Assembly: GCF_010727475.1 (NCBI RefSeq)
Contig: NZ_AP022567.1
Coordinates: 1,736,001 to 1,800,000 of the forward strand
Reading direction: 5' to 3'
From: Mycolicibacterium mageritense
Lineage (GTDB): Bacteria > Actinomycetota > Actinomycetes > Mycobacteriales > Mycobacteriaceae
DNA: 64,000 nucleotides
Positions within the stretch are counted from its first letter, which is position 1; each line of letters begins with the position of its first letter. The notes beneath the pieces are model-generated. The model saw only the letters and a program-made list of their open reading frames with translations. It was not told the DNA's origin and ran no database searches. Positions 26,475-34,712 of the stretch are shown here, in pieces. The position numbers and the translations under genes were made by a program.

Positions 26475-27503
26475 CTAGTGTCCGTCGGGGATGCCGACCT
26501 GGTTCATCACATAGTCGGCCAGCAGCTCGTTGGCGTGCGTGGTGAGGTGTTCGGCCGCGGCGAATACATAGGTGCGATCGGCGTCGGGAGACTTCCACGC
26601 GTCGGCACCGCAGAAGTCCTGGCCGGGCTGCGCGCAAGCGTCCTCGTTGGCCCCGTGAGTGAACCCGTACGTGTTCGCATTCTTCAGCAGGTCATCGATG
26701 AACGCGCCGGTGTCGAGTATTTGGACTTTCGGATCCTTGGGCAGCGAATCCACCAGGTGCGTGTTGTAGACGTCGGTCAGCTCGCTGACGTAGCGGCGCG
26801 ACGCGTCGGACTCGAACCAGGGAAGAACCTTGAGGTCGGCGAGCTTGAATACGAGCAGGTGCTGGGCGCCCTTGTCGAGGATTGCCGCGGCAGTCTTCGC
26901 CTCGTCCTCCGCAGCCTTTTGCACCCGCGCTCGCTCGGTTGCCATCACTTCCGGCGTCGGACTGTGGTTGTCGCGGAGAGCTTGGGCCAACGCCTGGTCT
27001 TTCGTCAGATCATAGTTGTACGCAACGTCATTCGTACCGATGTACAGAGTGACCAGTTGGTCCGGTTTGAAGGAGCCGTGCTGGTTCAGGAAGTGCTGAA
27101 GTTGGACCGCGGTGGATATCGGGGTGCCCTCCGGATTTTGCGAGACCGTCGAATAGGCACTGTTGGCCCGGGCGCCGCCTTCGGCGTAGTTCAGCCCACC
27201 GGGGCCACTGAGTCCCGGCTTCCCTTGGTAGACATCGCTGTAGCTGACGACGTGCTCATTCGGTTCCGTCGATTGGCCGAGGCGTTCGGCGACATGTTGC
27301 GCCCAGGTCATGCCGGGATTGGTAGTGAATCGAATTCCGTAGGTGCCAGCATCGGTGAGGCTGTCACCGAAGAACACGGCTTCGCGGAGCTTCGTAGGCG
27401 CCGCGGTGGTGTCTGATGAGGTGCCAGAAGAACCGCACGCCGTGAGCGCGCTGACCGTGACCGCCGCGGCAACCGCTGCGCGGACATGGACTGACATCGG
27501 CAT
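26475..27503 (-). CDS. SGNH/GDSL-family lipoprotein esterase
   Basis: 342 residues from ATG 27503, after AAAGGAATTCACA. Lipoprotein signal with lipobox SALTAC (Cys23). GDSL block FFGDSLTDAG (Ser48), the block III region YIGTNDVAYN, and a likely catalytic His in AAAEHLTTHAN. Such enzymes hydrolyse lipids or cell-wall esters outside the membrane. Single gene with no operon partners. Confidence 0.87.
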   Translation of the reverse strand: MPMSVHVRAAVAAAVTVSALTACGSSGTSSDTTAAPTKLREAVFFGDSLTDAGTYGIRFTTNPGMTWAQHVAERLGQSTEPNEHVVSYSDVYQGKPGLSGPGGLNYAEGGARANSAYSTVSQNPEGTPISTAVQLQHFLNQHGSFKPDQLVTLYIGTNDVAYNYDLTKDQALAQALRDNHSPTPEVMATERARVQKAAEDEAKTAAAILDKGAQHLLVFKLADLKVLPWFESDASRRYVSELTDVYNTHLVDSLPKDPKVQILDTGAFIDDLLKNANTYGFTHGANEDACAQPGQDFCGADAWKSPDADRTYVFAAAEHLTTHANELLADYVMNQVGIPDGH

Positions 27504-27885
27504 TGTGAATTCCTTTACGGTTGGCTAGTTTCCCCGACTGGTTGTGCTGGATGGCGGCGATCAGTGCACGATGGCCTTCTCGGCACCGACCCCGATCAGC
27601 GACCGCACCTCCATTCCGGCGTTGGAGAATCGAACCTAGATGCGATGTGGGTCACAAGCGAGGCGATGCGCCGAAGCCGGGCGCGCCTGCGCCGAGTGGT
27701 CGGTCGGACACGGTGAGCGGTGGTGGTCATTCCCGACATGAAGGCTTCGGAGAAGGCGAACCTGACCGTAGTAGTACCAATAACTACTCGATCTGGGCGC
27801 GCCCATGATGCATCATCAACTTCTCTAATGCATCTGAAGAATCATTAGCTGTACTGAATCGTTGAGACTCCCTAGCGTCGACCGC
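27504..27885. other. 382-bp intergenic region with palindromes
   Basis: Holds the divergent promoters of the SGNH gene and LysE. Inverted repeats: AGTAGT...ACTACT (27770-27788), ATGATGCATCAT (27805-27816) and CTAATG...CATTAG (27825-27848). No regulator gene is present here, although lysE genes usually have a divergent LysG/ArgP. A 37-codon ORF from 27740 is not convincing. Confidence 0.45.
27805..27848. promoter_or_regulatory. Palindromes at the lysE promoter
   Basis: A perfect 12-bp palindrome ATGATGCATCAT, followed 8 bp later by CTAATG-12 bp-CATTAG. This AT-rich patch stands out from its GC-rich surroundings and lies 38-81 bp before the LysE start, the expected site of a LysG/Lrp-type regulator. 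Confidence 0.5.
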
Positions 27886-28485
27886 ATGGCCTCCCCTGTC
27901 CTGATCGGTTTCCTGACCACGATGACGCTCATCGCCGCGATCGGCGCACAGAACGCGTTCGTGCTGCGTCAGGGCATCCGCGGTGAGCATGTGGTGCCGG
28001 TCATCGCCCTGTGCACGGTCTCGGATCTGATCCTGATCGCGGCGGGTATCGCGGGTGTCGGCGCGCTCATAACCGCCCATCCCGACGCGGTTATGGTCGC
28101 CAAGTTCGGCGGTGCGGCCTTCCTCATCGGGTACGCCGCGCTGGCGGCCAAGCGGGCGTTCACCCCGTCGGCGCTGAACCCGTCGGAGAAGGCGCCGGCC
28201 CGCCTGGCCGAGGTGCTCATCACGTGTGCCGCACTGACCTGGCTCAACCCACACGTGTACCTCGACACCGTGGTCCTGCTCGGTTCGCTGGCCAACGAAC
28301 AACATGACCAGCGTTGGCTTTTCGGCGCAGGTGCGGTCGCAGCCAGCGCGGTGTGGTTCATCAGCCTGGGACTGGGCGCCCGACGCCTGGCCGGTCTCTT
28401 CGCCACCCCACTGACGTGGCGCGTCCTCGACGGCGTCATCGCGGTGACGATGGCCGCGCTAGGTGTGTGGATGGTGGTGTCCTGA
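27886..28485 (+). CDS. LysE-family amino-acid exporter
   Basis: 199 residues from ATG 27886. Typical LysE/ArgO N-terminus IGFLTTMTLIAAIGAQNAFVLRQG and the conserved TWLNPHVYLDTVVLLGSLA. Six hydrophobic segments. Exports basic amino acids (Lys, Arg) when they build up. The divergent LysG regulator common in other species is missing here. Confidence 0.9.
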   Translation: MASPVLIGFLTTMTLIAAIGAQNAFVLRQGIRGEHVVPVIALCTVSDLILIAAGIAGVGALITAHPDAVMVAKFGGAAFLIGYAALAAKRAFTPSALNPSEKAPARLAEVLITCAALTWLNPHVYLDTVVLLGSLANEQHDQRWLFGAGAVAASAVWFISLGLGARRLAGLFATPLTWRVLDGVIAVTMAALGVWMVVS

Positions 28486-28560
28486 CCGATTCGGGGGGGC
28501 CGCGCCGACCCCACATCCCCTGTTGGGCAAGCTGAGTAGCAACCCAACCGAGGAGGAGCA

Positions 28561-29439
28561 GTGGACTTCACAACGATTCGGCACGACCTCGACGACGGGA
28601 TCCTCACCGTCGTGCTCGATCGGCCGGACAACCTCAACGCCTTTACCGTCGAGATGGCTGACGAGCTGGAACGCACATTTGTGGCAGTCAACGATGACGA
28701 CGCGGTGAGGGCCGTCATCGTCACGGGCGAGGGCCGGGCGTTCTGCGCCGGCATGGACTTGTCGAGCGAGGGCAACGTCTTCGGACTCGACGAGTCCAAG
28801 TCGCCGACCTTGGCCGACATGAGCGACCTCGACAACCCCGAACTTCAGCGGGTCCGCGACACGGGTGGTCGGGTGACGGTGGCGATCTACGCGTGCCGCA
28901 AGCCGGTGATCGCGGCCATCAACGGTGCCGCCGTCGGCATCGGCGCGACCATGACGCTGGCGATGGACGCCCGGCTCATGTCGACCAAGGCCCGGTTCGG
29001 TTTGGTGTTCGGAAAGCTCGGCATCACGCCGGAGGCGTGTTCGACGTGGTTCCTACCTCGGATCGTCAGCATGCCAACGGCTTTGGACCTGGTGTACCGC
29101 TCCGACATTCTGACCGCCTCCGCTGCCTATGAGATCGGGCTCGCGCAGGCGGTCCACGAGCCTGTCGCACTGATCGCCGAGGCTCGAACATTGGCCGACG
29201 CGTGGACGCGCAACCGCTCGCCCATCTCGGTCGCCCTCATGCGACAGATGCTGTACCGCAACGCGGCCCAACCCCACCCGGTCGACGCACACCGGGTGGA
29301 CTCGCTGGCGATGTTCTACACCAGCATCGGCGACGGCAACGACGGCGTGCGAGCCTTCTTGGAGAAGCGCCCGCCAGAGTTTTCCGGCCGGGCATCAGAC
29401 ATGCCGCCGTTCTACGAAGAGTGGACTCAGGGCGGATAG
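28561..29439 (+). CDS. Enoyl-CoA hydratase/isomerase (crotonase)
   Basis: 292 residues from GTG 28561, after GAGGAGGAGCA. Oxyanion-hole motif GRAFCAGMDLSSEG, second loop AINGAAVGIGATMTLAMD, and a catalytic Glu candidate in KLGITPEACSTWFLPR. Hydrates or isomerises an enoyl-CoA in fatty-acid or sterol side-chain degradation. Single gene followed by a strong terminator. Confidence 0.9.
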   Translation: MDFTTIRHDLDDGILTVVLDRPDNLNAFTVEMADELERTFVAVNDDDAVRAVIVTGEGRAFCAGMDLSSEGNVFGLDESKSPTLADMSDLDNPELQRVRDTGGRVTVAIYACRKPVIAAINGAAVGIGATMTLAMDARLMSTKARFGLVFGKLGITPEACSTWFLPRIVSMPTALDLVYRSDILTASAAYEIGLAQAVHEPVALIAEARTLADAWTRNRSPISVALMRQMLYRNAAQPHPVDAHRVDSLAMFYTSIGDGNDGVRAFLEKRPPEFSGRASDMPPFYEEWTQGG

Positions 29440-29453
29440 TCGACGCACAAAAG

Positions 29454-29482
29454 GGACGGGCACCCGCTGCGGGTGCCCGTCC
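29454..29482. terminator. Bidirectional hairpin terminator
   Basis: Perfect 13-bp stem (GGACGGGCACCCG with its complement) and a 3-base loop, between the convergent crotonase and peptide genes. Same stem family as 691-726 and 48609-48643. Confidence 0.8.
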
Positions 29483-29495
29483 ATTCAGTTGTGGG

Positions 29496-29663
29496 TCAGC
29501 GTCCGTTGCCGAACACCGGGGTGACGCTGCCGACGCTGGCGTGCTGCTGGATGTCGTGCACCCACTGGTGATGAACCACGTCGGCCTGGGCCGGGGCAGC
29601 CAGCCCGAAGACGGCGGCGGCGAATCCGGCGGCGATGGCGCTGGCAAACCCAAACTTCTTCAT
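29496..29663 (-). CDS. Small secreted peptide, copy 1
   Basis: 55 residues from ATG 29663, after CAGAAGGGCTTCGAC. Sec signal peptide MKKFGFASAIAAGFAAAVFG...APAQA; the predicted mature peptide has about 28 residues and ends SVGSVTPVFGNGR. No Cys. The longer upstream-extended frame is rejected because the signal peptide begins at this ATG. It is 91% identical to the copy at 48654 by direct comparison. Function unknown; the type is common in mycobacteria. Confidence 0.82.
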   Translation of the reverse strand: MKKFGFASAIAAGFAAAVFGLAAPAQADVVHHQWVHDIQQHASVGSVTPVFGNGR

Positions 29664-30013
29664 GTCGAAGCCCTTCTGTTTCGGAGTTCGAGCCGTGGCG
29701 GTGAGGTCGCGGTTCGGATGTTTGTCCACCGGTTCGGGGTTTCCTACCCGGTCTGACTGCGACAACGTCGAGGTCAGCGGCTTAATTCCGCTGGCAGAAA
29801 TTGACCGCCAGATGGCAGCAATCAACCGTCTGAATGCCAGCGGCTGTGACCGCGGACACGCGGAGGGCGGGTACGTTTGGCAAACGGCTCGCGATTCATC
29901 CTGCCGTCACGGCGTGAGCCACTCGCACTTCCACGCCCAGTGCGCAGTACCAACGCAACCTGCACGGCCGCGAGCTTGACCATGCCGCTACGTCCGGGTG
30001 TTGCATCGAAGTC
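29664..30013. other. 350-bp intergenic region
   Basis: Contains the promoter side of the peptide cassette (conserved with 48822-49021), then one copy of the dispersed hairpin repeat (29895-29948), then the short leader of the S9 peptidase. No additional gene is visible. Confidence 0.5.
29895..29948 (+). repeat. Dispersed hairpin repeat, copy 2
   Basis: TTCATCCTGC, then ACGGCGT...ACGCCC around the loop ACTCGCACTT, then TGCGCAG. More diverged at its 3' end than the other copies. Confidence 0.55.
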
Positions 30014-32275
30014 GTGACCTCTGCTGACTCGACGCTGACCGATTCGGACTACGCACGCGCCGAACAGATGCTGGCCCCATACCGTGCGCGCAAAGTGCCG
30101 GGCAGTTCGTTGGCCCCGCAGTGGTTCGCCGGCGGCAAGCGCTTCTGGTACCGGGTCGGGGCACGCTACATCGTGGTGACTCCCGGCAACCGCAGCCGCC
30201 GCGATGCATTCGACCACGACAGGCTGGCCGCGGCGCTGTCCGTGGCGACGGGGCACGCGGTGACGGCGCAGGATCTGCCGTTGAGCGCAATCGAGATCGG
30301 TGACGACGACACCGTGCGGTTCACCGCGTTCGACACACGGTGGGAGTGGTCGGATGCCTCCGGCACGTGCGCTCGTGCGGACGGCCACGCTGCACCCAAA
30401 CCCGGCGAGGCGACGTCACCTGACGGTGCGTGGATCGCTTTCCGACGCGACGGCAACATCTGGGTCCGAACCCCAGACGGCGAGCAGGAATTCGCACTCA
30501 CCGACGACGCCGAACCGCAGTTCGACTACGGCGGACTGCCTGAGACCACCGGAGGGCGCGCACTGATGCGAATCCTCGGCCTGCCGCCGTTGTCGCTCTT
30601 CCATTGGTCACCCGACTCCACCCGAATCCTGGTGCAGCGCATCGATCAACGCCACGTACCCGAGCTCGTGCTCATCGAATCTGCACCTGCCGACGGCGGT
30701 CGCCCCGTCGAACACCGCACTCGGTACACGATGCCCGGCGAAGAGCGGGTGGCGACGATGACGTGGAACGTCCTCGACGTCGCCGAGCGCCGCGTGATTC
30801 GACAGCAGGCCGAGGCCACGCCGATCATGCACAACACCGCGCTCGTGTACGCATGGTGGACAGACAAATCGGAAGAAAGCGCCGTGCACTTCCTGCAGCA
30901 CTCCCGCGACGCGCGGAAGCTGGAGCTGTGCCGTCTCGACCCGGCCACCGGCGCGGTCACCACACTGATCACCGAGACCGGCGAAACCCGCGTCGACCCG
31001 GCGCCCCAGCTGGGTGAGCCGCACCTCGTGCACATCTTGGAATCCGGCGAGATCCTCTGGTGGTCACAGCGCGACGGGTGGGGACACCTCTACCTCTACT
31101 CGGCCGACCGGCAGCGGGTCACACAGGTCACGCGCGGGCCGTGGCTGGTGCGCCACCTGCTGTGGGTCGACGAGGACACCCGGCAGGTGTGGTTCGTCGC
31201 GGGTGGCCTGGTCGAACGCGATCCGTATGTGCGCCAGATCTGCCGGGTCGACCTGGACGGTACTGGGTTCACCCGGCTCACCGACGACGAACTCGACCAC
31301 GACGCGATCAGCCCCGCCGAGGGCGGCTATCTCGTGGATCGGGCGTCGTCGTCCAGCGTGCCGCCACGCTCCGCTGTCCTCGACAGCGACGGACGGGTGC
31401 TCGTCGAGCTCGAGTCACCGAACACCGATGCGTTGGAGGCACTCGGTTGGAGTCCGCCGGAACGCTTCCGCACGACGGCTGCCGACGGCCACACACCGAT
31501 CTACGGACTGCTGTGGCGCCCACACGATTTCGACCCGAACCGGCGCTACCCGATCATCGAGCACATCTACCCCGGTCCCCAGATCTACCGTGCCGGGCCG
31601 TCGTTCGATCCGCCGCACCAGGGCGAGCCGGAAGCGTTCGCTGCGCTGGGCTTTGCGGTGGTCGCGATCGACGGCCGTGGAACGGCCGGGCGCAGCAAGG
31701 CCTTTCACGATCATTCCTACGGCGACCTCGGCAACGCCGGCGCGTTAGACGACCACGTGGCCGCGATCCGCGAACTCGGGCACCGGTATGCGTGGCTCGA
31801 CACCAGCCGCGTCGGGATCACCGGTCAGTCCGCCGGTGCGTTCGCCGCCGCCCGCGCGGTGCTGATGTACCCCGACTTGTACAAGGTCGCGGTCGCCACG
31901 TCGGGTAACCACGACAACGCCGTCAACCTGGCGATGTGGGCCGAGCATTACCACGGTGACATCAGTGCCGAAGGTATGCAGGCGATCTCCAACTCCCCGT
32001 TGGCCGCCAACTTGACGGGCAGGTTGCTGCTGATCCACGGCGAACTCGACGACAACGCCCACCCCTACATGACCTTGCGGTTGGCCGACGCTCTCATCAA
32101 GGAAGACAAAGACTTCGACCTGATCATGATTCCCGGGGCCGAACACGCCCTGATCGGCCGCCAGCACTACTTCCTGCGGCGCACCTGGGACTACTTCGTG
32201 CGGCACTTGCACGGCACCGAACCGCCGAGCTACCGGCTTTCGCCGTTGCCGCTGCCCGGCGTCTTCTCGGACTGA
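30014..32275 (+). CDS. S9-family serine peptidase (dipeptidyl-peptidase IV-like)
   Basis: 753 residues from GTG 30014. The N-terminal ~480 residues are a DPP IV-type beta-propeller; the C-terminal ~260 an alpha/beta hydrolase. Triad: Ser606 in GITGQSAGAFAA, Asp679/680 in HGELDDNAHP, His711 in GAEHALIGRQ. No signal peptide, so cytoplasmic; it trims short peptides. The nucleophile motif GQSAG differs from the usual GWSYGG. Its 3' end overlaps the convergent MerR gene by 46 bp. Confidence 0.9.
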   Translation: MTSADSTLTDSDYARAEQMLAPYRARKVPGSSLAPQWFAGGKRFWYRVGARYIVVTPGNRSRRDAFDHDRLAAALSVATGHAVTAQDLPLSAIEIGDDDTVRFTAFDTRWEWSDASGTCARADGHAAPKPGEATSPDGAWIAFRRDGNIWVRTPDGEQEFALTDDAEPQFDYGGLPETTGGRALMRILGLPPLSLFHWSPDSTRILVQRIDQRHVPELVLIESAPADGGRPVEHRTRYTMPGEERVATMTWNVLDVAERRVIRQQAEATPIMHNTALVYAWWTDKSEESAVHFLQHSRDARKLELCRLDPATGAVTTLITETGETRVDPAPQLGEPHLVHILESGEILWWSQRDGWGHLYLYSADRQRVTQVTRGPWLVRHLLWVDEDTRQVWFVAGGLVERDPYVRQICRVDLDGTGFTRLTDDELDHDAISPAEGGYLVDRASSSSVPPRSAVLDSDGRVLVELESPNTDALEALGWSPPERFRTTAADGHTPIYGLLWRPHDFDPNRRYPIIEHIYPGPQIYRAGPSFDPPHQGEPEAFAALGFAVVAIDGRGTAGRSKAFHDHSYGDLGNAGALDDHVAAIRELGHRYAWLDTSRVGITGQSAGAFAAARAVLMYPDLYKVAVATSGNHDNAVNLAMWAEHYHGDISAEGMQAISNSPLAANLTGRLLLIHGELDDNAHPYMTLRLADALIKEDKDFDLIMIPGAEHALIGRQHYFLRRTWDYFVRHLHGTEPPSYRLSPLPLPGVFSD

Positions 32276-32997
32276 GACTGCAGGATCTCCCGAGCCCGGC
32301 GCAAGACGTCGAGTTGCGCGGGGTTGTACAGGTCTGCCATCGCGCCGCTGATCGTCTTGTCCGCGAACGATTTCCCACGCGGAGCATCCGATCGGGACTC
32401 GGCAAGCCCGGGATGCGCCTGGTTTACCGCCCGGATGTAGGGCGCAAGCCGTTTCGCGAGATCTTCCCGCGTCGCCTCATCGACGTCTGCCGGCAGATTG
32501 TCGAATTCTGTCGAAGCGGGGTCATCGGGCGCGTCCCGCATCATGTCGGTGTAGACCCGCATCCCACGAGGCCCCAGAACGCGGCTCAGCACGACGACAA
32601 AGGCGCGATCGGCGGCGGTCATCTTGGCCGCCGCGGCCGGAGGAACGAAGTCGTGCGGCAGGTCCGTCGGCGCCGCGTGCTCCAACAGCACGGCGAGTTC
32701 GGCACGGGCGCGCTGCAGCCGTTCGATCGTCGCGGCGAGTTCTGCATCAAGCTCTTGTAGCGCCTGCTCAGGGTGCTCGTCGGCATCACCCATCGCGGCT
32801 ATCTGCGGGAGCGAAAACCCAAGCTCCGTCAGCCTTTTGATGCGCACCAACTTGACCAGATGCGCAACACCGTACTGTTTGTAGCCATTGGAGCGGCGTT
32901 CCGGCTCGGCCAGCAGCCCGACGGCATGATAGTGCCGCACCGCGCGCAGACTGACGCCCGCGAGATCGGCGATTTCACGTGTGCTCCAAGCCATCAT
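32230..32997 (-). CDS. MerR-family transcriptional regulator
   Basis: 255 residues from ATG 32997; a GTG at 33012 is possible. The HTH is TREIADLAGVSLRAVRHYHA, then the wing RRSNGYKQYGVAHL and a coiled-coil dimer helix (LQELDAELAATIERLQRARA). The effector region lacks a metal-binding Cys set and has about 130 residues of unknown fold. It overlaps the S9 peptidase tail to tail. Confidence 0.88.
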   Translation of the reverse strand: MMAWSTREIADLAGVSLRAVRHYHAVGLLAEPERRSNGYKQYGVAHLVKLVRIKRLTELGFSLPQIAAMGDADEHPEQALQELDAELAATIERLQRARAELAVLLEHAAPTDLPHDFVPPAAAAKMTAADRAFVVVLSRVLGPRGMRVYTDMMRDAPDDPASTEFDNLPADVDEATREDLAKRLAPYIRAVNQAHPGLAESRSDAPRGKSFADKTISGAMADLYNPAQLDVLRRAREILQSQSEKTPGSGNGESR

Positions 32998-33058
32998 CCC
33001 CAACCCTGCCACAGCTGCCGCTTGACTATGACGTTACGTCCGAGTGTGCGATGTAGGC

Positions 33059-33739
33059 GTGACGACTGAACCGACTGAGCAGCGGAACCCGACGCTCCTC
33101 GAGCGCATGGGCGGCGTGTCCGGGCTGGTGTACGCCAGTGTGCCCACGTTCACCTACGTAATCGTCAACGCGATCGCAGGACTGAACGCGGCGGTTGTGG
33201 TCGCCGTCGCAGCCAGTATCGGCCTGATCCTGCTCAGGCGCCTGCGAAAAGAGCCCATTCAACCGGCCGTGTCCGGGCTCCTCGGAGTCGTCGTCGCCGG
33301 GCTCATCGCGTACTACACCGGGTCCGCCGAAAGCTACTTTCTGCCGGGAATCTGGCTCAGCCTGGTAATGGCTGCGGCGTTCACCGCGTCGCTCCTGGTG
33401 CGCCGCCCGTTGGTCGGTGTGATCTGGAATCTGATGCGCAGCAGCGATCCCGACCCGGCGTGGCGCGCCGACAAGGTCGTGCTGCGCGGGTTCGATCTGG
33501 CGACACTGGTTTTCGTCGCCGTGTTCGCCTCACGATTCATTGTCCAGCAGTGGCTTTACGATGCCGGCTCCACCGGATGGTTGGCCGTCGCACGGATCGC
33601 AATGGGTTATCCGCTACTCGGCCTAGCGCTTGTGGTGGTGTCCTGGGCCGTCCGCCGCGCGAACCGGCGTCCCGGCGTGCAACTCGCGCCTACACACGAG
33701 CCAGCGCCTTCAGACCCGTCTCCGTCGCGACGGGTCTGA
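33059..33739 (+). CDS. DUF3159 integral membrane protein
   Basis: 226 residues from GTG 33059; a GTG at 33044 is in frame. Five or six hydrophobic helices: FTYVIVNAIAGLNAAVVVAV, GLLGVVVAGLIAYYTG, WLSLVMAAAFTASLLV. Conserved pattern ESYFLPGIW and RRPLVGVIWNLM, as in actinobacterial DUF3159 proteins. Function unknown. Divergent from MerR with only 61 bp between the starts. Confidence 0.82.
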   Translation: MTTEPTEQRNPTLLERMGGVSGLVYASVPTFTYVIVNAIAGLNAAVVVAVAASIGLILLRRLRKEPIQPAVSGLLGVVVAGLIAYYTGSAESYFLPGIWLSLVMAAAFTASLLVRRPLVGVIWNLMRSSDPDPAWRADKVVLRGFDLATLVFVAVFASRFIVQQWLYDAGSTGWLAVARIAMGYPLLGLALVVVSWAVRRANRRPGVQLAPTHEPAPSDPSPSRRV

Positions 33740-33743
33740 GCAC

Positions 33744-34712
33744 CTACTCAGACCTCGCCGGAGCCTCGAATCCGACGCTGGTGTAGGCCTCAGCAGGAAT
33801 CGCCGCGCGATCCTTGTATATCGACCACGTGCACACTGGCGCCGCCTGTCCACGGATCGGTGGGCTGATCACCCGCAGCGGAAAGCCCAGTCGTTGAATG
33901 GGGGCGCGTTGCTGCAGTTGGCAGCAGTGTGCGCAGTACAGGCACACGCCGGTGGTGTTCCACGCCCAGTCGTGGCGCCCGGAAGTGACCGCGAACTGCG
34001 GTGCGCCGGAACCGGATTCGTAGGTGCGCCCACCCGAACCGCACGGCGCGAAGGTGATGATCCAGCGGTCACACTCCTCGACGATAGAGAAGGAACCATC
34101 GCGACGCGAACCACTGAGGTGGCCGCGGGTCGCCTCGAAGATGTCGAGCAGCAGACGCTCTGTCGACTGACTCCACGTCATGGCGTCTGGGTGATAGATC
34201 CGCGCCGACCGCTCGTACATCTCCGACAGCAACGTGTCCCACAGCTCGCCGATGAACGCCTCACCGAATGCACTGGACGCGAGGTCGAACAGCTCGCAGA
34301 TGGCTTCACACGCCGCATCGTGATGCTCCTGCCAGACCCCCCGCGCCCGGGACAGCAGGCGCAGCGCCGCGTCGGGTTCGGCCGACTGGCAGGCCTGCCC
34401 GAACTCGCCGATCAAGCCGAGATATTCGCGCCAGCCGTCGTCGAGTTCCGTCCCACCGGATTGACCACCATCCGCGGACGGCGCACCGCGGGCGGCCAGT
34501 ACGCGTGGGATCTCGGTCAGCCACGCACCGAACAGGTCGTACGCCTCCTGCGCCTCCTGCACGGTGATGCGCCCGTACTCCTCAGCTGCGGCGAAATCGG
34601 CCTCGGAGAGCGCTTCCCGGGCTCGCGCGTAGCTGGACCGCCCCTGCTCCAGCCACTCATCGGCCCTCACCAGATGGCCGAGCAAGTCGCTGTGGACTAC
34701 GGCGCGGCTCAT
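33744..34712 (-). CDS. Uncharacterised protein with a CxxCxxCC cluster
   Basis: 322 residues, ATGA-coupled to the glutamine-synthetase-like gene. The first ~150 residues are helical. The C-terminal part has Cys257, 260, 263 and 264 (CLYCAHCCQ), a preceding GRHDWAWNTTG, a Cys in TFAPCGSGGRTY, and Cys294. The layout suggests a Zn or Fe-S site. Not recognised. Being last in the operon and coupled to the ligase, it may be a partner or regulator of the gamma-glutamyl step. Confidence 0.75.
   Translation of the reverse strand: MSRAVVHSDLLGHLVRADEWLEQGRSSYARAREALSEADFAAAEEYGRITVQEAQEAYDLFGAWLTEIPRVLAARGAPSADGGQSGGTELDDGWREYLGLIGEFGQACQSAEPDAALRLLSRARGVWQEHHDAACEAICELFDLASSAFGEAFIGELWDTLLSEMYERSARIYHPDAMTWSQSTERLLLDIFEATRGHLSGSRRDGSFSIVEECDRWIITFAPCGSGGRTYESGSGAPQFAVTSGRHDWAWNTTGVCLYCAHCCQLQQRAPIQRLGFPLRVISPPIRGQAAPVCTWSIYKDRAAIPAEAYTSVGFEAPARSE

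Larger units (their letters stand above)
29446..29866. repeat. Duplicated cassette of about 420 bp, copy 1
   Basis: Matches 48601-49021. It contains a terminator hairpin, the 55-residue secreted peptide gene (leftward) and about 200 bp of its upstream region. The two copies align without gaps across hairpin and gene (constant offset 19,158) and with two single-base insertions upstream. Confidence 0.8.

Noticed and set aside
27740..27853. Short ORF beginning MKASEKANLTVVV before lysE
   Set aside because: About 37 codons without a good ribosome site, crossing the palindromic promoter region; more likely non-coding.
29664..29825. N-terminal extension of the small peptide frame to 109 codons
   Set aside because: The Sec signal peptide must be at the N-terminus and begins at 29663. 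The similarity of the extended frames in the two copies is explained by the duplicated upstream DNA.
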